Positions 7,425-14,245 are shown, counted from the first letter of the stretch. The stretch: 15,317 nucleotides of DNA from JAUVZF01 sp964539385 (GCA_964539385.1 CAZIJC010000112.1:1-15317); one strand, 5' to 3'. The notes: generated from the letters alone by a model not told the origin. Made by a program: numbers and translations.

Positions 7425-7453
7425 TTGACAGCGCAGGGCAGGGGGCCTATGAT
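7425..7453 (+). promoter_or_regulatory. Near-consensus sigma-70 promoter for the RACo-like gene
   Basis: TTGACA (7425-7430) and TATGAT (7448-7453) are separated by exactly 17 bases, giving 11 of 12 consensus matches. Transcription should begin near 7460, which rules out start codons before that point and leaves a leader of about 31 bases to the GTG at 7491. Its -35 box lies 13 bases from that of the divergent promoter. Confidence 0.75.
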
Positions 7454-7490
7454 GCCCCGTCGTTTGCCTTTTCGTCGAACGAGGTGGGGC

Positions 7491-9377
7491 GTGTCGCAGG
7501 CGATGCATCGCGTGGTCTTTGAACCCGACGGCAGGACGCTCGACGTCCCCGACGGGCAGATACTGCTGGAGGCCGCACGCGCCGCAGGCATCCATCTCGA
7601 AACCCCGTGCGGCGGCAAGGGAACGTGCGGCGGGTGCCGTGTCGTCATCCCCGACGCCCCGCCCGAGCCGTCGGAGGCCTGCCGCAGCGTCCTGACGGGC
7701 GAGGAAATCGCCCGCAACATGCGTCTGGCGTGCCAGGTCCGCGTCACGAGCTCCTTGCGCGTGTTGGTTCCCGAGGAGACGCGCGTTGGCGATCAGCAGA
7801 TCCTGACCGACGGCGCGATGTTCGACGTGCCGCTCAAGCCCAACGTCCGCAAGACGGCGGTTCATTTGCCGGAGCCGTCGGTGGCCGACCAGCGGTCCGA
7901 CGCCGACCGCCTGCTCGACGCCCTGGCGGAGAAGGGCCTGGCGGACCTGACGATTGACGTCAAAGCGATTCGCGACCTGCCGAAACGCCTGCGGACGCTC
8001 GACTTCCACCCGGCGGTCGTCGTCATCGGCGACGAGGTGGTTCACCTCGACCGGCCCACGACCACCGACGCCTGTTACGGCATGGCCTTCGATGTCGGCA
8101 CGACCACGCTCGTCGGGTACCTCATGAACCTGGTGACGGGCAACGTCGAGGCCGTGGCCGGCCGGACGAACCCGCAGACGGCGTACGGCGACGATGTCGT
8201 CGCGCGAATCGAGTTCGCCGGCCGCGAGACGAGCGGCGCGCGGACGCTGCAGACGCTCGTGGTCGATGCCCTGAACGAGATGGTCCTGGAGGTTTGCCGC
8301 CGCGGGCACATCCGGCCGTCAGTCGTGTACGAGGCGACGATGGTCGGCAACACGACGATGAACCACCTTCTGCTGCGGCTGCCGACGGAGGAGATCGGGC
8401 GGGCGCCGTTTGTGGCGGCGTCGGCGTCGGCTCACTCGGTTTCGGCGCGGGCGCTGGGTCTGAAGATTCATCAGCGCGGCCGCCTGTACACGGCGCCGCT
8501 GGTGGCCGGCTTCGTCGGGGCCGACACCGTCGGGGTCATCCTGGCTACCGGCACGCACGAGGGCGATGTCCTGAGGCTGACCATCGACGTCGGGACCAAC
8601 GGCGAGATCGTCCTGGGGACGCGCGAGCGAATCCTGGCGTGCTCGACGGCGGCGGGACCGGCGTTCGAGGGCGCCCGCATTCGATACGGGATGCGGGCCG
8701 CAGACGGGGCCATCGACCGCGTGGACATCGAGGGCGAGGAGGTCGTCCTGCACACGATCGGCGATGCCCCCGCCATCGGTCTCTGCGGGACGGGCCTGAT
8801 CGACGCCGTCGCGGCGCTGGTGGCGGCAGGGGTCATCGAGAAGACGGGTCTCATGCGCTCGGCCGACGACCTGGCCCGCGCCCCGGGCCTGGCGAGTCGC
8901 ATCGTCGGCGCCGACGGCGAGAGGGGGTTCCTGCTGGCGGCCAAGGAGCGGGCCGGTGCAGGGCACCCCATCCTGCTGACGCAGAAAGACGTGCGAGAGG
9001 TGCAACTGGCGAAGGGTGCGATTGCGGCGGGCATCGGGACGCTGCTCGAGGAGTTCGGGGCGGCGCTCGACGATGTCGAGGAAGTGCTATTGGCCGGGGC
9101 GTTCGGCAACACCATCCGGCCCGACCGGGCACTGGCCATCGGCCTGATTCCGCCCGTGCCGCTCCAGAAGGTCCGATTCGTCGGGAACGCCGCCGGCGCG
9201 GGCGCCAAGATGCTGCTCATGAACCGTAACATGCGGCACGTGGCGGAGGACGTGGCGCGCGGCGTCGAGCACGTGGAACTGTCGCAGCGGCCGGATTTCC
9301 AGACGCGATTCGCCGAGGCGATGTTCTTCCCACAGGGGGCCACTCCGCTAAACAGGTACCGGCCGCGCAGCGTATAG
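7491..9377 (+). CDS. 2Fe-2S ferredoxin/ASKHA protein, RACo-type reductive activator of corrinoid proteins (DUF4445)
   Basis: The 628-residue protein combines an N-terminal plant-type [2Fe-2S] domain, with cysteines C40, C46, C49 and C81, a linker to about 190, and a C-terminal ASKHA-fold ATPase with FDVGTTT at 200-206, TNPQTAYGDDVVARI at 226-240, TIDVGTNGEI at 364-373 and LLAGAFGN at 533-540. This architecture is that of RACo, which uses ATP to drive electrons onto the cobalt of an inactive corrinoid protein in methyl transfer. Length fits RACo closely. No corrinoid protein or methyltransferase is in the window, so the partner is unknown; some relatives occur with methylamine or methoxyl demethylases. 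GTG at 7491 is chosen because GAGGT (7481-7485) precedes it by five bases; the ATG at 7503 is the alternative. A near-consensus promoter lies just upstream. Confidence 0.9.
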   Translation: MSQAMHRVVFEPDGRTLDVPDGQILLEAARAAGIHLETPCGGKGTCGGCRVVIPDAPPEPSEACRSVLTGEEIARNMRLACQVRVTSSLRVLVPEETRVGDQQILTDGAMFDVPLKPNVRKTAVHLPEPSVADQRSDADRLLDALAEKGLADLTIDVKAIRDLPKRLRTLDFHPAVVVIGDEVVHLDRPTTTDACYGMAFDVGTTTLVGYLMNLVTGNVEAVAGRTNPQTAYGDDVVARIEFAGRETSGARTLQTLVVDALNEMVLEVCRRGHIRPSVVYEATMVGNTTMNHLLLRLPTEEIGRAPFVAASASAHSVSARALGLKIHQRGRLYTAPLVAGFVGADTVGVILATGTHEGDVLRLTIDVGTNGEIVLGTRERILACSTAAGPAFEGARIRYGMRAADGAIDRVDIEGEEVVLHTIGDAPAIGLCGTGLIDAVAALVAAGVIEKTGLMRSADDLARAPGLASRIVGADGERGFLLAAKERAGAGHPILLTQKDVREVQLAKGAIAAGIGTLLEEFGAALDDVEEVLLAGAFGNTIRPDRALAIGLIPPVPLQKVRFVGNAAGAGAKMLLMNRNMRHVAEDVARGVEHVELSQRPDFQTRFAEAMFFPQGATPLNRYRPRSV

Positions 9378-9380
9378 TAT

Positions 9381-9414
9381 GCCGGCGGTTTTGCCTAACG
9401 CCGGGCTGGCTTTT
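9381..9414 (+). terminator. Weak intrinsic terminator after the RACo-like gene
   Basis: CCGGCG (9382-9387) pairs with CGCCGG (9399-9404) over an 11-base loop. Four T residues follow at 9411-9414 after a short gap. The stem is short and the T-run is displaced, so partial read-through into the next small gene is possible. Confidence 0.35.
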
Positions 9415-9444
9415 GGCCGATAGGGACGTTGGTCGGCCGCTCTG

Positions 9445-9487
9445 TTGCACGCACCCTTCAGTGGTTCCCCTACCACCCGGCGTGCAA
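9445..9487 (+). promoter_or_regulatory. Structured leader hairpin touching the ribosome-binding site of the small Cys/His protein
   Basis: TTGCACGC (9445-9452) is the exact complement of GCGTGCAA (9480-9487), and inside it GTGGT (9461-9465) pairs with ACCAC (9472-9476) over a six-base loop. The outer 3' arm ends in the first two bases of the AAGGAG ribosome-binding site (9486-9491) of the gene starting at 9501. Folding would therefore partly hide that site, as in translational switches. This is a structural reading only. Confidence 0.4.
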
Positions 9488-9500
9488 GGAGCCGACCGCG

Positions 9501-9755
9501 ATGACGCTGTTCGAAGACCCGGTGGCAACCTGCCGTCACGACCGCGCCCCCCTCAAGCGGTTGGGCAAGATTACACACGAGCGCACCGGCAAGCGCGTGT
9601 ACGTTCTCCTGTGCACGGAATGCGGGTTTACCGTGACGACGGACGAACTGCGTCGCCTGAGAGGCATCGGTCCTAGCCGGTCGCGGCGCGGAACGGGTCG
9701 AGATTTCGGACGCGCGGGGATGACGGCAAGCCGTCCGGCTCCGCACTGGGCGTAA
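9501..9755 (+). CDS. Small Cys/His-rich protein, possible zinc ribbon, function unknown
   Basis: An 84-residue product starts at an ATG with AAGGAG (9486-9491) nine bases upstream. It has a CRHD near residue 11 and a CTEC near residue 40 (order C-x-H then C-x2-C) with a basic strand-rich segment between them (GKRVYVLLCTECGFTVTTDE), which looks like a short zinc-binding knuckle. After that the C-terminal 30 residues are Arg/Gly-rich and probably disordered. A longer frame begins at 9429, but only the shorter start has a ribosome-binding site. It follows the RACo-like gene by 123 bases and is convergent with the PHP gene. The Cys/His pattern and the good ribosome-binding site argue for a real gene; the product resembles no family that I can name. 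Confidence 0.6.
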   Translation: MTLFEDPVATCRHDRAPLKRLGKITHERTGKRVYVLLCTECGFTVTTDELRRLRGIGPSRSRRGTGRDFGRAGMTASRPAPHWA

Positions 9756-9793
9756 CCGCTCCGGGCAGCGCCTGCCGGGCGTGTGCGGAGCGG
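9756..9793 (+). terminator. Hairpin directly after the small Cys/His gene
   Basis: CCGCTCCG (9756-9763) pairs with CGGAGCGG (9786-9793), and GGCAG/CTGCC (9764-9768 with 9772-9776) forms an inner stem. It begins at the base after the stop codon. No T-run follows, so it may protect the 3' end rather than terminate. Confidence 0.4.
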
Positions 9794-9807
9794 ATGATGA
9801 ATCGACA

Positions 9808-9844
9808 AGGGCCGGGAGCCGTGAGGGGTAGGGCTTCCGGCCCT
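9808..9844. terminator. Second hairpin between the convergent small gene and PHP gene
   Basis: A 13-bp stem with one G-U pair (9808-9820 with 9832-9844) closes an 11-base loop. It lies about 30 bases from the end of the PHP gene on the minus strand and serves either direction. It lacks a proper T-run on both sides, so this is a probable, not certain, terminator. Confidence 0.5.
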
Positions 9845-9873
9845 CGGCATGTCGTGGCAGCGTTTCGGCCGAA

Positions 9874-11121
9874 CTACTTGTTGACGCGAAGCGATGACCG
9901 GTGGCGCATGGCTTCGAGGAGTTCCTCGGGCGAGGTCTGCGGCCGCAGGTTGCCGCGGCGGTGGTTCGGCCGCTCGTCCAGGAGGCCGAAGCCGAGGGTG
10001 ATCTCTCCGGTGGCGCGTCCGGGCGCCAGGACGTGAAAGTCCGACGAATAACTCGCCGCCAGGAGCGGTCCCGGGGCCTTGATGTCGCCGGCATCGATGC
10101 GTGCATTGACGTCGTCGATGATCTCGCGCCACACGCGGACGTCGGCCTCGCCGTCGCGGGAGCAGCCGACCTCCACGCCGTCGAGGCCCGCTTCGGCCGT
10201 CAGGTACTCGATCGTCTTGGCGACTTGGCCGAGCGACATCCTGCCCTTGGTCACGAGTTCCTTCGGATGGCTGAGGATGGTGACGGGGCCGACGCCCGCG
10301 CGGCGGACGGCGGCGAGTTGTTTGCGAACCTCCTTGGTGGCGTCGGCGATGTTGGGCCTGCCGCCGGGCAAGTAGGCCAGACGCTTCAGCGCGGGCACGA
10401 CGACCTTGGTGTTGAACTTCCGGGGGTCGTGGATGCCGAGGCTCCTGCGTTTGGCCGATCTCAGGCGTTTCAGGCCCAGGACGGCCACCGTGCCGGGATA
10501 GTACGGTTGCTGGCCGCCGAACCAGGCGTCGAGTTCCTCTTCGGTCACGTGCTCTTCGGCCGGCACGCCCTGACGCTTGAGCCAGCGGTTGACGGCGGCG
10601 ACGACTTTGAGTGTGGCCTCGTGGACGGCCTGCTGCTTCTTCTCAAGGTATCTGGCGAACCGGCGTCCGCGCGGCGAGGTGAGGAAATCGAAGAAGCGGC
10701 CGGCGTCCGGGAAGTATACGAGGATCTCCAGGCCGCTGCGGTCGGTCGAGAGTTCCACCGCCGGCATGGCCGAGACGCCCAGGAGCGTGGCCTCGCCGTA
10801 AAGGGGCCGGCATCCTGAGATGCTATCGTGGTCGGCCAGGGCGATGGTCTGAAGCCCCATGATGCGCGCAAGCCAAGCGAGTTTGTGCGGCGGGTTTTCG
10901 CCGTCGGAGCACGTCGAATGCAGGTGGAGATCCATCGCGACGGGCACGTCAACGATCTGCCGGACGCGGGCTTCCGGCATGTCGAGGGCTTCGAGGGCTG
11001 CGCGGAACCCGTCCCAGGTATCGGAGGCCGCCGCGGCTTCGCGGATCTGAAACAGGGCGGACTCGCGCGCCCGATAGGCCGCAAGGTCGGCCCCCGTGTT
11101 GGCTCCCGCCAGTTGTGTCAT
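9874..11121 (-). CDS. PHP-domain metal-dependent phosphoesterase-like protein
   Basis: The 415-residue product carries the PHP metal-site motifs: DLHLH at 64-68 (H66, H68) with D73, DHD at 97-99, E123 in AVELS, H285 in SHPKEL, and DFH at 361-363. PHP proteins of the TrpH/YciV type hydrolyse phosphate esters such as nucleotide 3',5'-bisphosphates or short RNA and DNA; the substrate here is unknown. About 160 residues lie between E123 and H285, including a basic helical stretch near 150-185, and this is longer than in compact family members. An N-terminal segment of about 60 residues precedes the domain. The ATG at 11121 is chosen over an upstream in-frame start near 11232 because the extension is low in conservation-like character; AAGG lies about 11 bases before it. 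It follows the repeat-protein gene by about 157 bases on the same strand and may share its transcript. Confidence 0.88.
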   Translation of the reverse strand: MTQLAGANTGADLAAYRARESALFQIREAAAASDTWDGFRAALEALDMPEARVRQIVDVPVAMDLHLHSTCSDGENPPHKLAWLARIMGLQTIALADHDSISGCRPLYGEATLLGVSAMPAVELSTDRSGLEILVYFPDAGRFFDFLTSPRGRRFARYLEKKQQAVHEATLKVVAAVNRWLKRQGVPAEEHVTEEELDAWFGGQQPYYPGTVAVLGLKRLRSAKRRSLGIHDPRKFNTKVVVPALKRLAYLPGGRPNIADATKEVRKQLAAVRRAGVGPVTILSHPKELVTKGRMSLGQVAKTIEYLTAEAGLDGVEVGCSRDGEADVRVWREIIDDVNARIDAGDIKAPGPLLAASYSSDFHVLAPGRATGEITLGFGLLDERPNHRRGNLRPQTSPEELLEAMRHRSSLRVNK

Positions 11122-11138
11122 GCAAGGTGTCGCCTTAA

Positions 11139-11165
11139 CCCCATTCAGTAGGAGACGAAATGGGG
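11139..11165 (-). promoter_or_regulatory. Small inverted repeat just upstream of the PHP gene
   Basis: AATGGGG and CCCCATT form a 7-bp inverted repeat with a 13-base loop, 18 bases before the PHP start codon. It could be a leader hairpin or an operator. No clear -35/-10 pair was found in the 157-base gap around it. Confidence 0.25.
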
Positions 11166-11278
11166 GAAGGTATTTCAAGGGAAATTGCCGGCCGCCTGCT
11201 ACCGGAAAGACCTGAATCCGCCCCGCGGGCAAACGAGGGCGCGGGTGTGTTCTCCGGGATGATGGCCCCTGCCGTCGC

Positions 11279-12742
11279 TCACTCGCGCATGGGTTCCATC
11301 GTGCCTTCCATCTTGCCGAACTGGCCCTTCTGCATCTTGCCTTCCATCTTACCGAACTGGCCCTTCTGCATCTTGCCTTCCATCGTTCCGAACTGGCCCT
11401 TCTGCATTGTGCCGTCCATCTTTCCGAACTGGCCCTTCAGCATTTTGTCTTCCATCTTACCGAACTGGCCCTTCAGCATTTTGCCTTCCATTTTGCCGTC
11501 TATCTTGCGCCACTTGCCGGTCCGCTTGACGGTTTTGTTTCCGATTGTCGGGCGGGCCTGCCTGCGGCTTGCGGTCATGCCGATCGGGGCGATCTCCGTC
11601 TCCTGGTAAGGCACCTTGCAGCGTAGGTCTTTGTGAGCGGCGCCGTTCAGGGTGATCGTATGTCCGAGTTGCTGCCACACCAGGCCGGGGTCGTCGGGGG
11701 CGAAGAGCAGCCGGTGAGCCTCGCGGAAGATCCGGTCGGCGTCGCCGGAGTTGGCCAGTTTCGCGCGGACCAGGTAGTCGTGCATGCGGCAGATGCGTTT
11801 GACGCGCTGGACCTTGTTCCAGAGGGTCTTGACCTTGCTGTTCCAGGTGCGGGACTGCCGTTCGGGGAGCAGCTTGGCGCCGGTGTCGGCGAGGCTGTCG
11901 CGGGCCCTTCTCGCCTCGGCCAGCAGCGCCGGGGCGACGACTTTGACCAGCCCGTCGGCCGCCTCGCGGAAGGAGGGCCTGTACCGTTCGTTAGCGGTGT
12001 CGGGATCTGCCGCAACCATCACCCGAAGGTGGTCGTAGGCGTCGTTGAGACATCGCTCGCGGACCGTGGACGAGGGGTTCTGCTTGCCCGCGTTGATCTT
12101 CCGCTTGTAGTCCTCCAGGCGTGTCGCCAGACGCTTGGTCACCTCCTCGCGGTACGTGGCGTAGTCCTTCAACTGGTTGGCCGACTTCTCGGTCTCGGCG
12201 AGCATCGCGGCGGCGAGGCGGTGGTACTGGCATACAGCCGCATCGGCCACCCGCGTGACGGCGGCGCTATGGGCGTTCTCGGCTCCCTTGAGGCTGCCCG
12301 TCTGGATGTGCGACCAAGCCGTGGCGTTCGCGAGGTAGTCCCAGGTGAAGTCGCCGTACTGGTGGCTGGGCAGTCTCAGCAGCGCATCGCCGCCCATGGC
12401 TGCTTCCCTGTATTTGCCGGATTGGGCCAGTTCGATGGCGGCACGAACCTCCTTGGGCATGCTGGCGAGGTCTTTGACGGCGTTGGCGGAAGCGTTTTGC
12501 GAATCGGCCTTCTCGCTGGCGAGCGGCGCGGAGACTTCCTGGGACTCGACTTTGGGCAACTGCGTCACCCAGGTGGGCAGCAGCGTCTTGGGCATCTCGG
12601 GCGTCAGGCAGCGCGACTCGATCTGAGCCCCGGCGATTCCCGCCGGAACCATCAGCGCCGCCAGCGCCAGCCATAGACTGAAGCGAATCCTCGTGGCTCT
12701 ATCTCCCTGAGGTGCGGCGAATTCGGCCCTTGGCCCGGACAA
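11279..12742 (-). CDS. Exported protein with C-terminal Met/Lys-rich 12-residue repeats, function unknown
   Basis: The frame of up to 487 residues has a signal peptide (RIRFSLWLALAALMVPAGIAGA, cleavage near residue 39), a low-complexity linker to about 95, a helical region of about 100-370 that includes a TPR-like stretch near 130-185, and a C-terminal tail from about 415 to 482 built of five 12-residue repeats of the type QKGQFGKMEGKM. No known family was recognised. Start: the first frame codon, TTG at 12742, overlaps a TATAAT box, so transcription would begin after it; the best ribosome-binding site AGGGAG (12703-12708) points to codons ACG (12692-12694) or ATT (12686-12688), both non-standard. 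The coordinates give the longest frame; the true start is probably near 12690. The gene is divergent from the exported protease and upstream of the PHP gene on the same strand. Confidence 0.8.
   Translation of the reverse strand: MSGPRAEFAAPQGDRATRIRFSLWLALAALMVPAGIAGAQIESRCLTPEMPKTLLPTWVTQLPKVESQEVSAPLASEKADSQNASANAVKDLASMPKEVRAAIELAQSGKYREAAMGGDALLRLPSHQYGDFTWDYLANATAWSHIQTGSLKGAENAHSAAVTRVADAAVCQYHRLAAAMLAETEKSANQLKDYATYREEVTKRLATRLEDYKRKINAGKQNPSSTVRERCLNDAYDHLRVMVAADPDTANERYRPSFREAADGLVKVVAPALLAEARRARDSLADTGAKLLPERQSRTWNSKVKTLWNKVQRVKRICRMHDYLVRAKLANSGDADRIFREAHRLLFAPDDPGLVWQQLGHTITLNGAAHKDLRCKVPYQETEIAPIGMTASRRQARPTIGNKTVKRTGKWRKIDGKMEGKMLKGQFGKMEDKMLKGQFGKMDGTMQKGQFGTMEGKMQKGQFGKMEGKMQKGQFGKMEGTMEPMRE
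11294..11500 (-). repeat. 36-bp in-frame tandem repeat, about five and a half copies
   Basis: The core CCGAACTGGCCCTTC (plus strand) recurs at 11316, 11352, 11388, 11424 and 11460, exactly 36 bases apart each time. Between these cores lie slightly varied CATCTTGCCTTCCATC-like segments. Each unit encodes 12 residues of the repeat protein. Copies differ at a few bases, with K/T, E/D, L/Q and G/D exchanges, so the array is not freshly duplicated. Confidence 0.92.
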
Positions 12743-12747
12743 TTATA
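12742..12747 (-). promoter_or_regulatory. TATAAT -10 box upstream of the repeat-protein gene
   Basis: On the minus strand a perfect TATAAT lies at 12747 to 12742. No good -35 box lies 16 to 18 bases upstream. If used, transcription would begin near 12735, inside the longest reading frame. Confidence 0.4.
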
Positions 12748-12858
12748 CGTGATTCCTGCCGCTTGGTTATACGAAAACCCGCCGCCGTTCAACAATGTTC
12801 CTTCCCGGACGCCGCACCCCGCGGATGGAATTGTCATGGTTCGGCCCACGCGGGCGCG

Positions 12859-12864
12859 TACAAT
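12859..12864 (+). promoter_or_regulatory. TACAAT -10 box upstream of the exported protease gene
   Basis: TACAAT at 12859-12864 matches the -10 consensus at five of six bases. A TTGTCA at 12831-12836 is 22 bases away, too far for a standard pair, so this is a weak call. Predicted transcription near 12871 leaves about 42 bases before the ATG at 12913. Confidence 0.35.
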
Positions 12865-12912
12865 ACGCCTTGAGCATCCAGAATCGGCGGTTACGTGGGA
12901 ATCTGTGAAACG

Positions 12913-14118
12913 ATGCACAACGTGAGACAGGCTCGTGTGGGCATACGCCGGCCGCTGGTCGCCATGGCGTTTTTCAGCGTCGCATTGCTTTCGGCGCCTG
13001 GCGCCCGGACGGCCCTGGCCGTATGCCCGGAGCCGCTCAAGGACCTCGGCCGGGCGCACAAGGTCCGGGTCACGTATTTCGTGCCGAGCGACCGGGAACC
13101 GACGGCCAACTGGCGCGCCAAGATCACCGTCGTGATGACGTTCGTCGCCGACCTGTACCGCCGGGACCTGCAAAGGCACGGCTGCCGGACCCGGGGGTTG
13201 GACTTCGAGTTCGACTCAGGCGGCCTCCTCGTCCACTTCGTCAAGGGTAAGCAGAAGGCGGCTCATTACAACGGCGATCCGGAGTTCAAGTTTCTGAGCC
13301 AGTGGCGGACCATTCTGCCGGAGGTCGAAGCCGCCCTGGGGCGGTGCAGCGAGACCCTGCACGTCATCTTCGCCGAGACGTACGACGACGGGCCGACGAA
13401 GTTCGAGTGGCGCGGCGGGGTGGCGCTGGGCTGTTACTACACGGCCTGCGGTGGGGCGGGGCTGTTCTCCGCCTGGATTCTGCGCGACGAGTTCTGTGCG
13501 ACGACGATCGACGAGCAGTTGCGGCTGCTGGCCGACGAGACGCCCGTCAACGGCCGCGTGGCGCTGGGGTGCGGACGGATGAACTCGCCGCGGTTCGAGT
13601 TCATTGAGGACGGTTTCGGCGCCGTCGCCCACGAGATGGGCCATGCCTTCGGCCTGCCGCACGATCACCGCAAGGACCGGCAGTACGTCATGGGCAACGG
13701 ATTCCGCAGCCTCCGCCGCAACTATCCGGGGCAGGGGCCGGAGAGTGAGCGGGTCGGATTCTCGCCCGAGAGCGCCCGCATGCTGGCACGCTCGCGTTTC
13801 CTTTCAGAGGATGCCGACCTCGCGGACCGCAAAGCGCCGTGGCTGGAACTGGCCCCGCCTCCCACACTCAAGGCGGGCGCCCGCGAGGTGCCCGTGCGCG
13901 GCCGCGCGACCGACGATAAGGGCCTGGCGGCGGTCCTGTACTGGTGGCGGCCGATGGACTCGACCGTCGGCGGGGCGGACCTGAGCGGCACGAGCGCCGA
14001 CCTTGCGGCGACGCTGCCCGTGCGGCCGCTGAAGAAAGGCAAGGCCGATCTCATCGTCACGGTCATCGACCGCGGCGGCAACATCCGTACGGCCAAGGTG
14101 ACCTTCGAGGTGGAGTGA
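12913..14118 (+). CDS. Exported zinc metalloprotease of the metzincin type with C-terminal beta domain
   Basis: The 401-residue product begins with a signal peptide (basic MHNVRQARVGIRRP, hydrophobic LVAMAFFSVALLSA, cleavage probably after ALA near residue 36). The catalytic site HEMGHAFGLPHD at 240-251 follows the metzincin pattern HExxHxxGxxHD, with H240, H244 and H250 as zinc ligands, E241 as general base and a Met in YVMGNG at about 260 as a candidate Met-turn. Several cysteines in the precursor suggest disulfides after export. From about residue 315 a beta-rich Ig-like module ends the protein (VPVRGRATDDKGLAAVLYWW, then a closing TVIDRGGNIRTAKVTFEV). A GTG at 12895 in frame is an alternative start; no strong ribosome-binding site separates the two. 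The substrate is unknown. It is divergent from the repeat-protein gene and convergent with the SGNH gene. Confidence 0.88.
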   Translation: MHNVRQARVGIRRPLVAMAFFSVALLSAPGARTALAVCPEPLKDLGRAHKVRVTYFVPSDREPTANWRAKITVVMTFVADLYRRDLQRHGCRTRGLDFEFDSGGLLVHFVKGKQKAAHYNGDPEFKFLSQWRTILPEVEAALGRCSETLHVIFAETYDDGPTKFEWRGGVALGCYYTACGGAGLFSAWILRDEFCATTIDEQLRLLADETPVNGRVALGCGRMNSPRFEFIEDGFGAVAHEMGHAFGLPHDHRKDRQYVMGNGFRSLRRNYPGQGPESERVGFSPESARMLARSRFLSEDADLADRKAPWLELAPPPTLKAGAREVPVRGRATDDKGLAAVLYWWRPMDSTVGGADLSGTSADLAATLPVRPLKKGKADLIVTVIDRGGNIRTAKVTFEVE

Positions 14119-14152
14119 CGCTCCCGCCGCCGGCCGCGCAAAGCCGGACACT

Positions 14153-14182
14153 GGCGCGGCGGGTCTCCCGACTCGCCGCGCC
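14153..14182. terminator. Hairpin 1 of an inverted pair downstream of the protease gene
   Basis: A 13-bp stem with one G-U pair (arms 14153-14165 and 14170-14182) closes a TCCC loop, beginning 35 bases after the protease stop. It resembles, in inverted orientation, the second hairpin at 14210-14237 at 25 of 28 positions. No T-run follows on either strand, so a terminator role is uncertain. Confidence 0.5.
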
Positions 14183-14237
14183 CGTAGCAGCGGGAAGATC
14201 AGCATTCCAGCGCGGTGGGTCGGGAGACCCACCGCGC
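14154..14237. repeat. Two inverted copies of a 28-base palindromic element
   Basis: The first element is at 14154-14181 and the second at 14210-14237, separated by 28 bases. One is the reverse complement of the other at 25 of 28 positions. One C-G pair in the first corresponds to a T-A pair in the second, and a G-U pair in one is G-C in the other, so the stem is preserved despite base changes. This is REP/palindrome-like behaviour; genome copy number is unknown from this window. Confidence 0.6.
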
Positions 14238-14245
14238 AGAACTTT
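14210..14245 (+). terminator. Hairpin 2 with short T-run, terminator between convergent genes
   Basis: A perfect 12-bp stem (14210-14221 with 14226-14237) closes a GGGA loop and is followed by TTTT at 14242-14245. It lies 92 bases after the protease stop and 20 bases from the end of the SGNH gene on the other strand, so it can serve both. It is an inverted near-copy of the hairpin at 14154-14181. Confidence 0.65.

Noticed and set aside
5183..7428. Plus-strand frames opposite the glycosyltransferase, epimerase and alcohol dehydrogenase
   Set aside because: They lack ribosome-binding sites and domains, while the minus strand carries three complete enzymes.
7371..8309. Minus-strand open frame across the RACo-like gene start
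   Set aside because: It overlaps a well-supported ferredoxin domain and the divergent promoters and shows no protein-like features.
11294..11500. Possible CRISPR array because of the regular 36-bp periodicity
   Set aside because: The whole unit repeats with no unique spacers, it is in frame within a coding sequence, and no cas gene is nearby.
11633..12676. Plus-strand open frame opposite the repeat-protein gene
   Set aside because: The minus frame carries a signal peptide and in-frame repeats; the plus frame is an antisense shadow without a ribosome-binding site.
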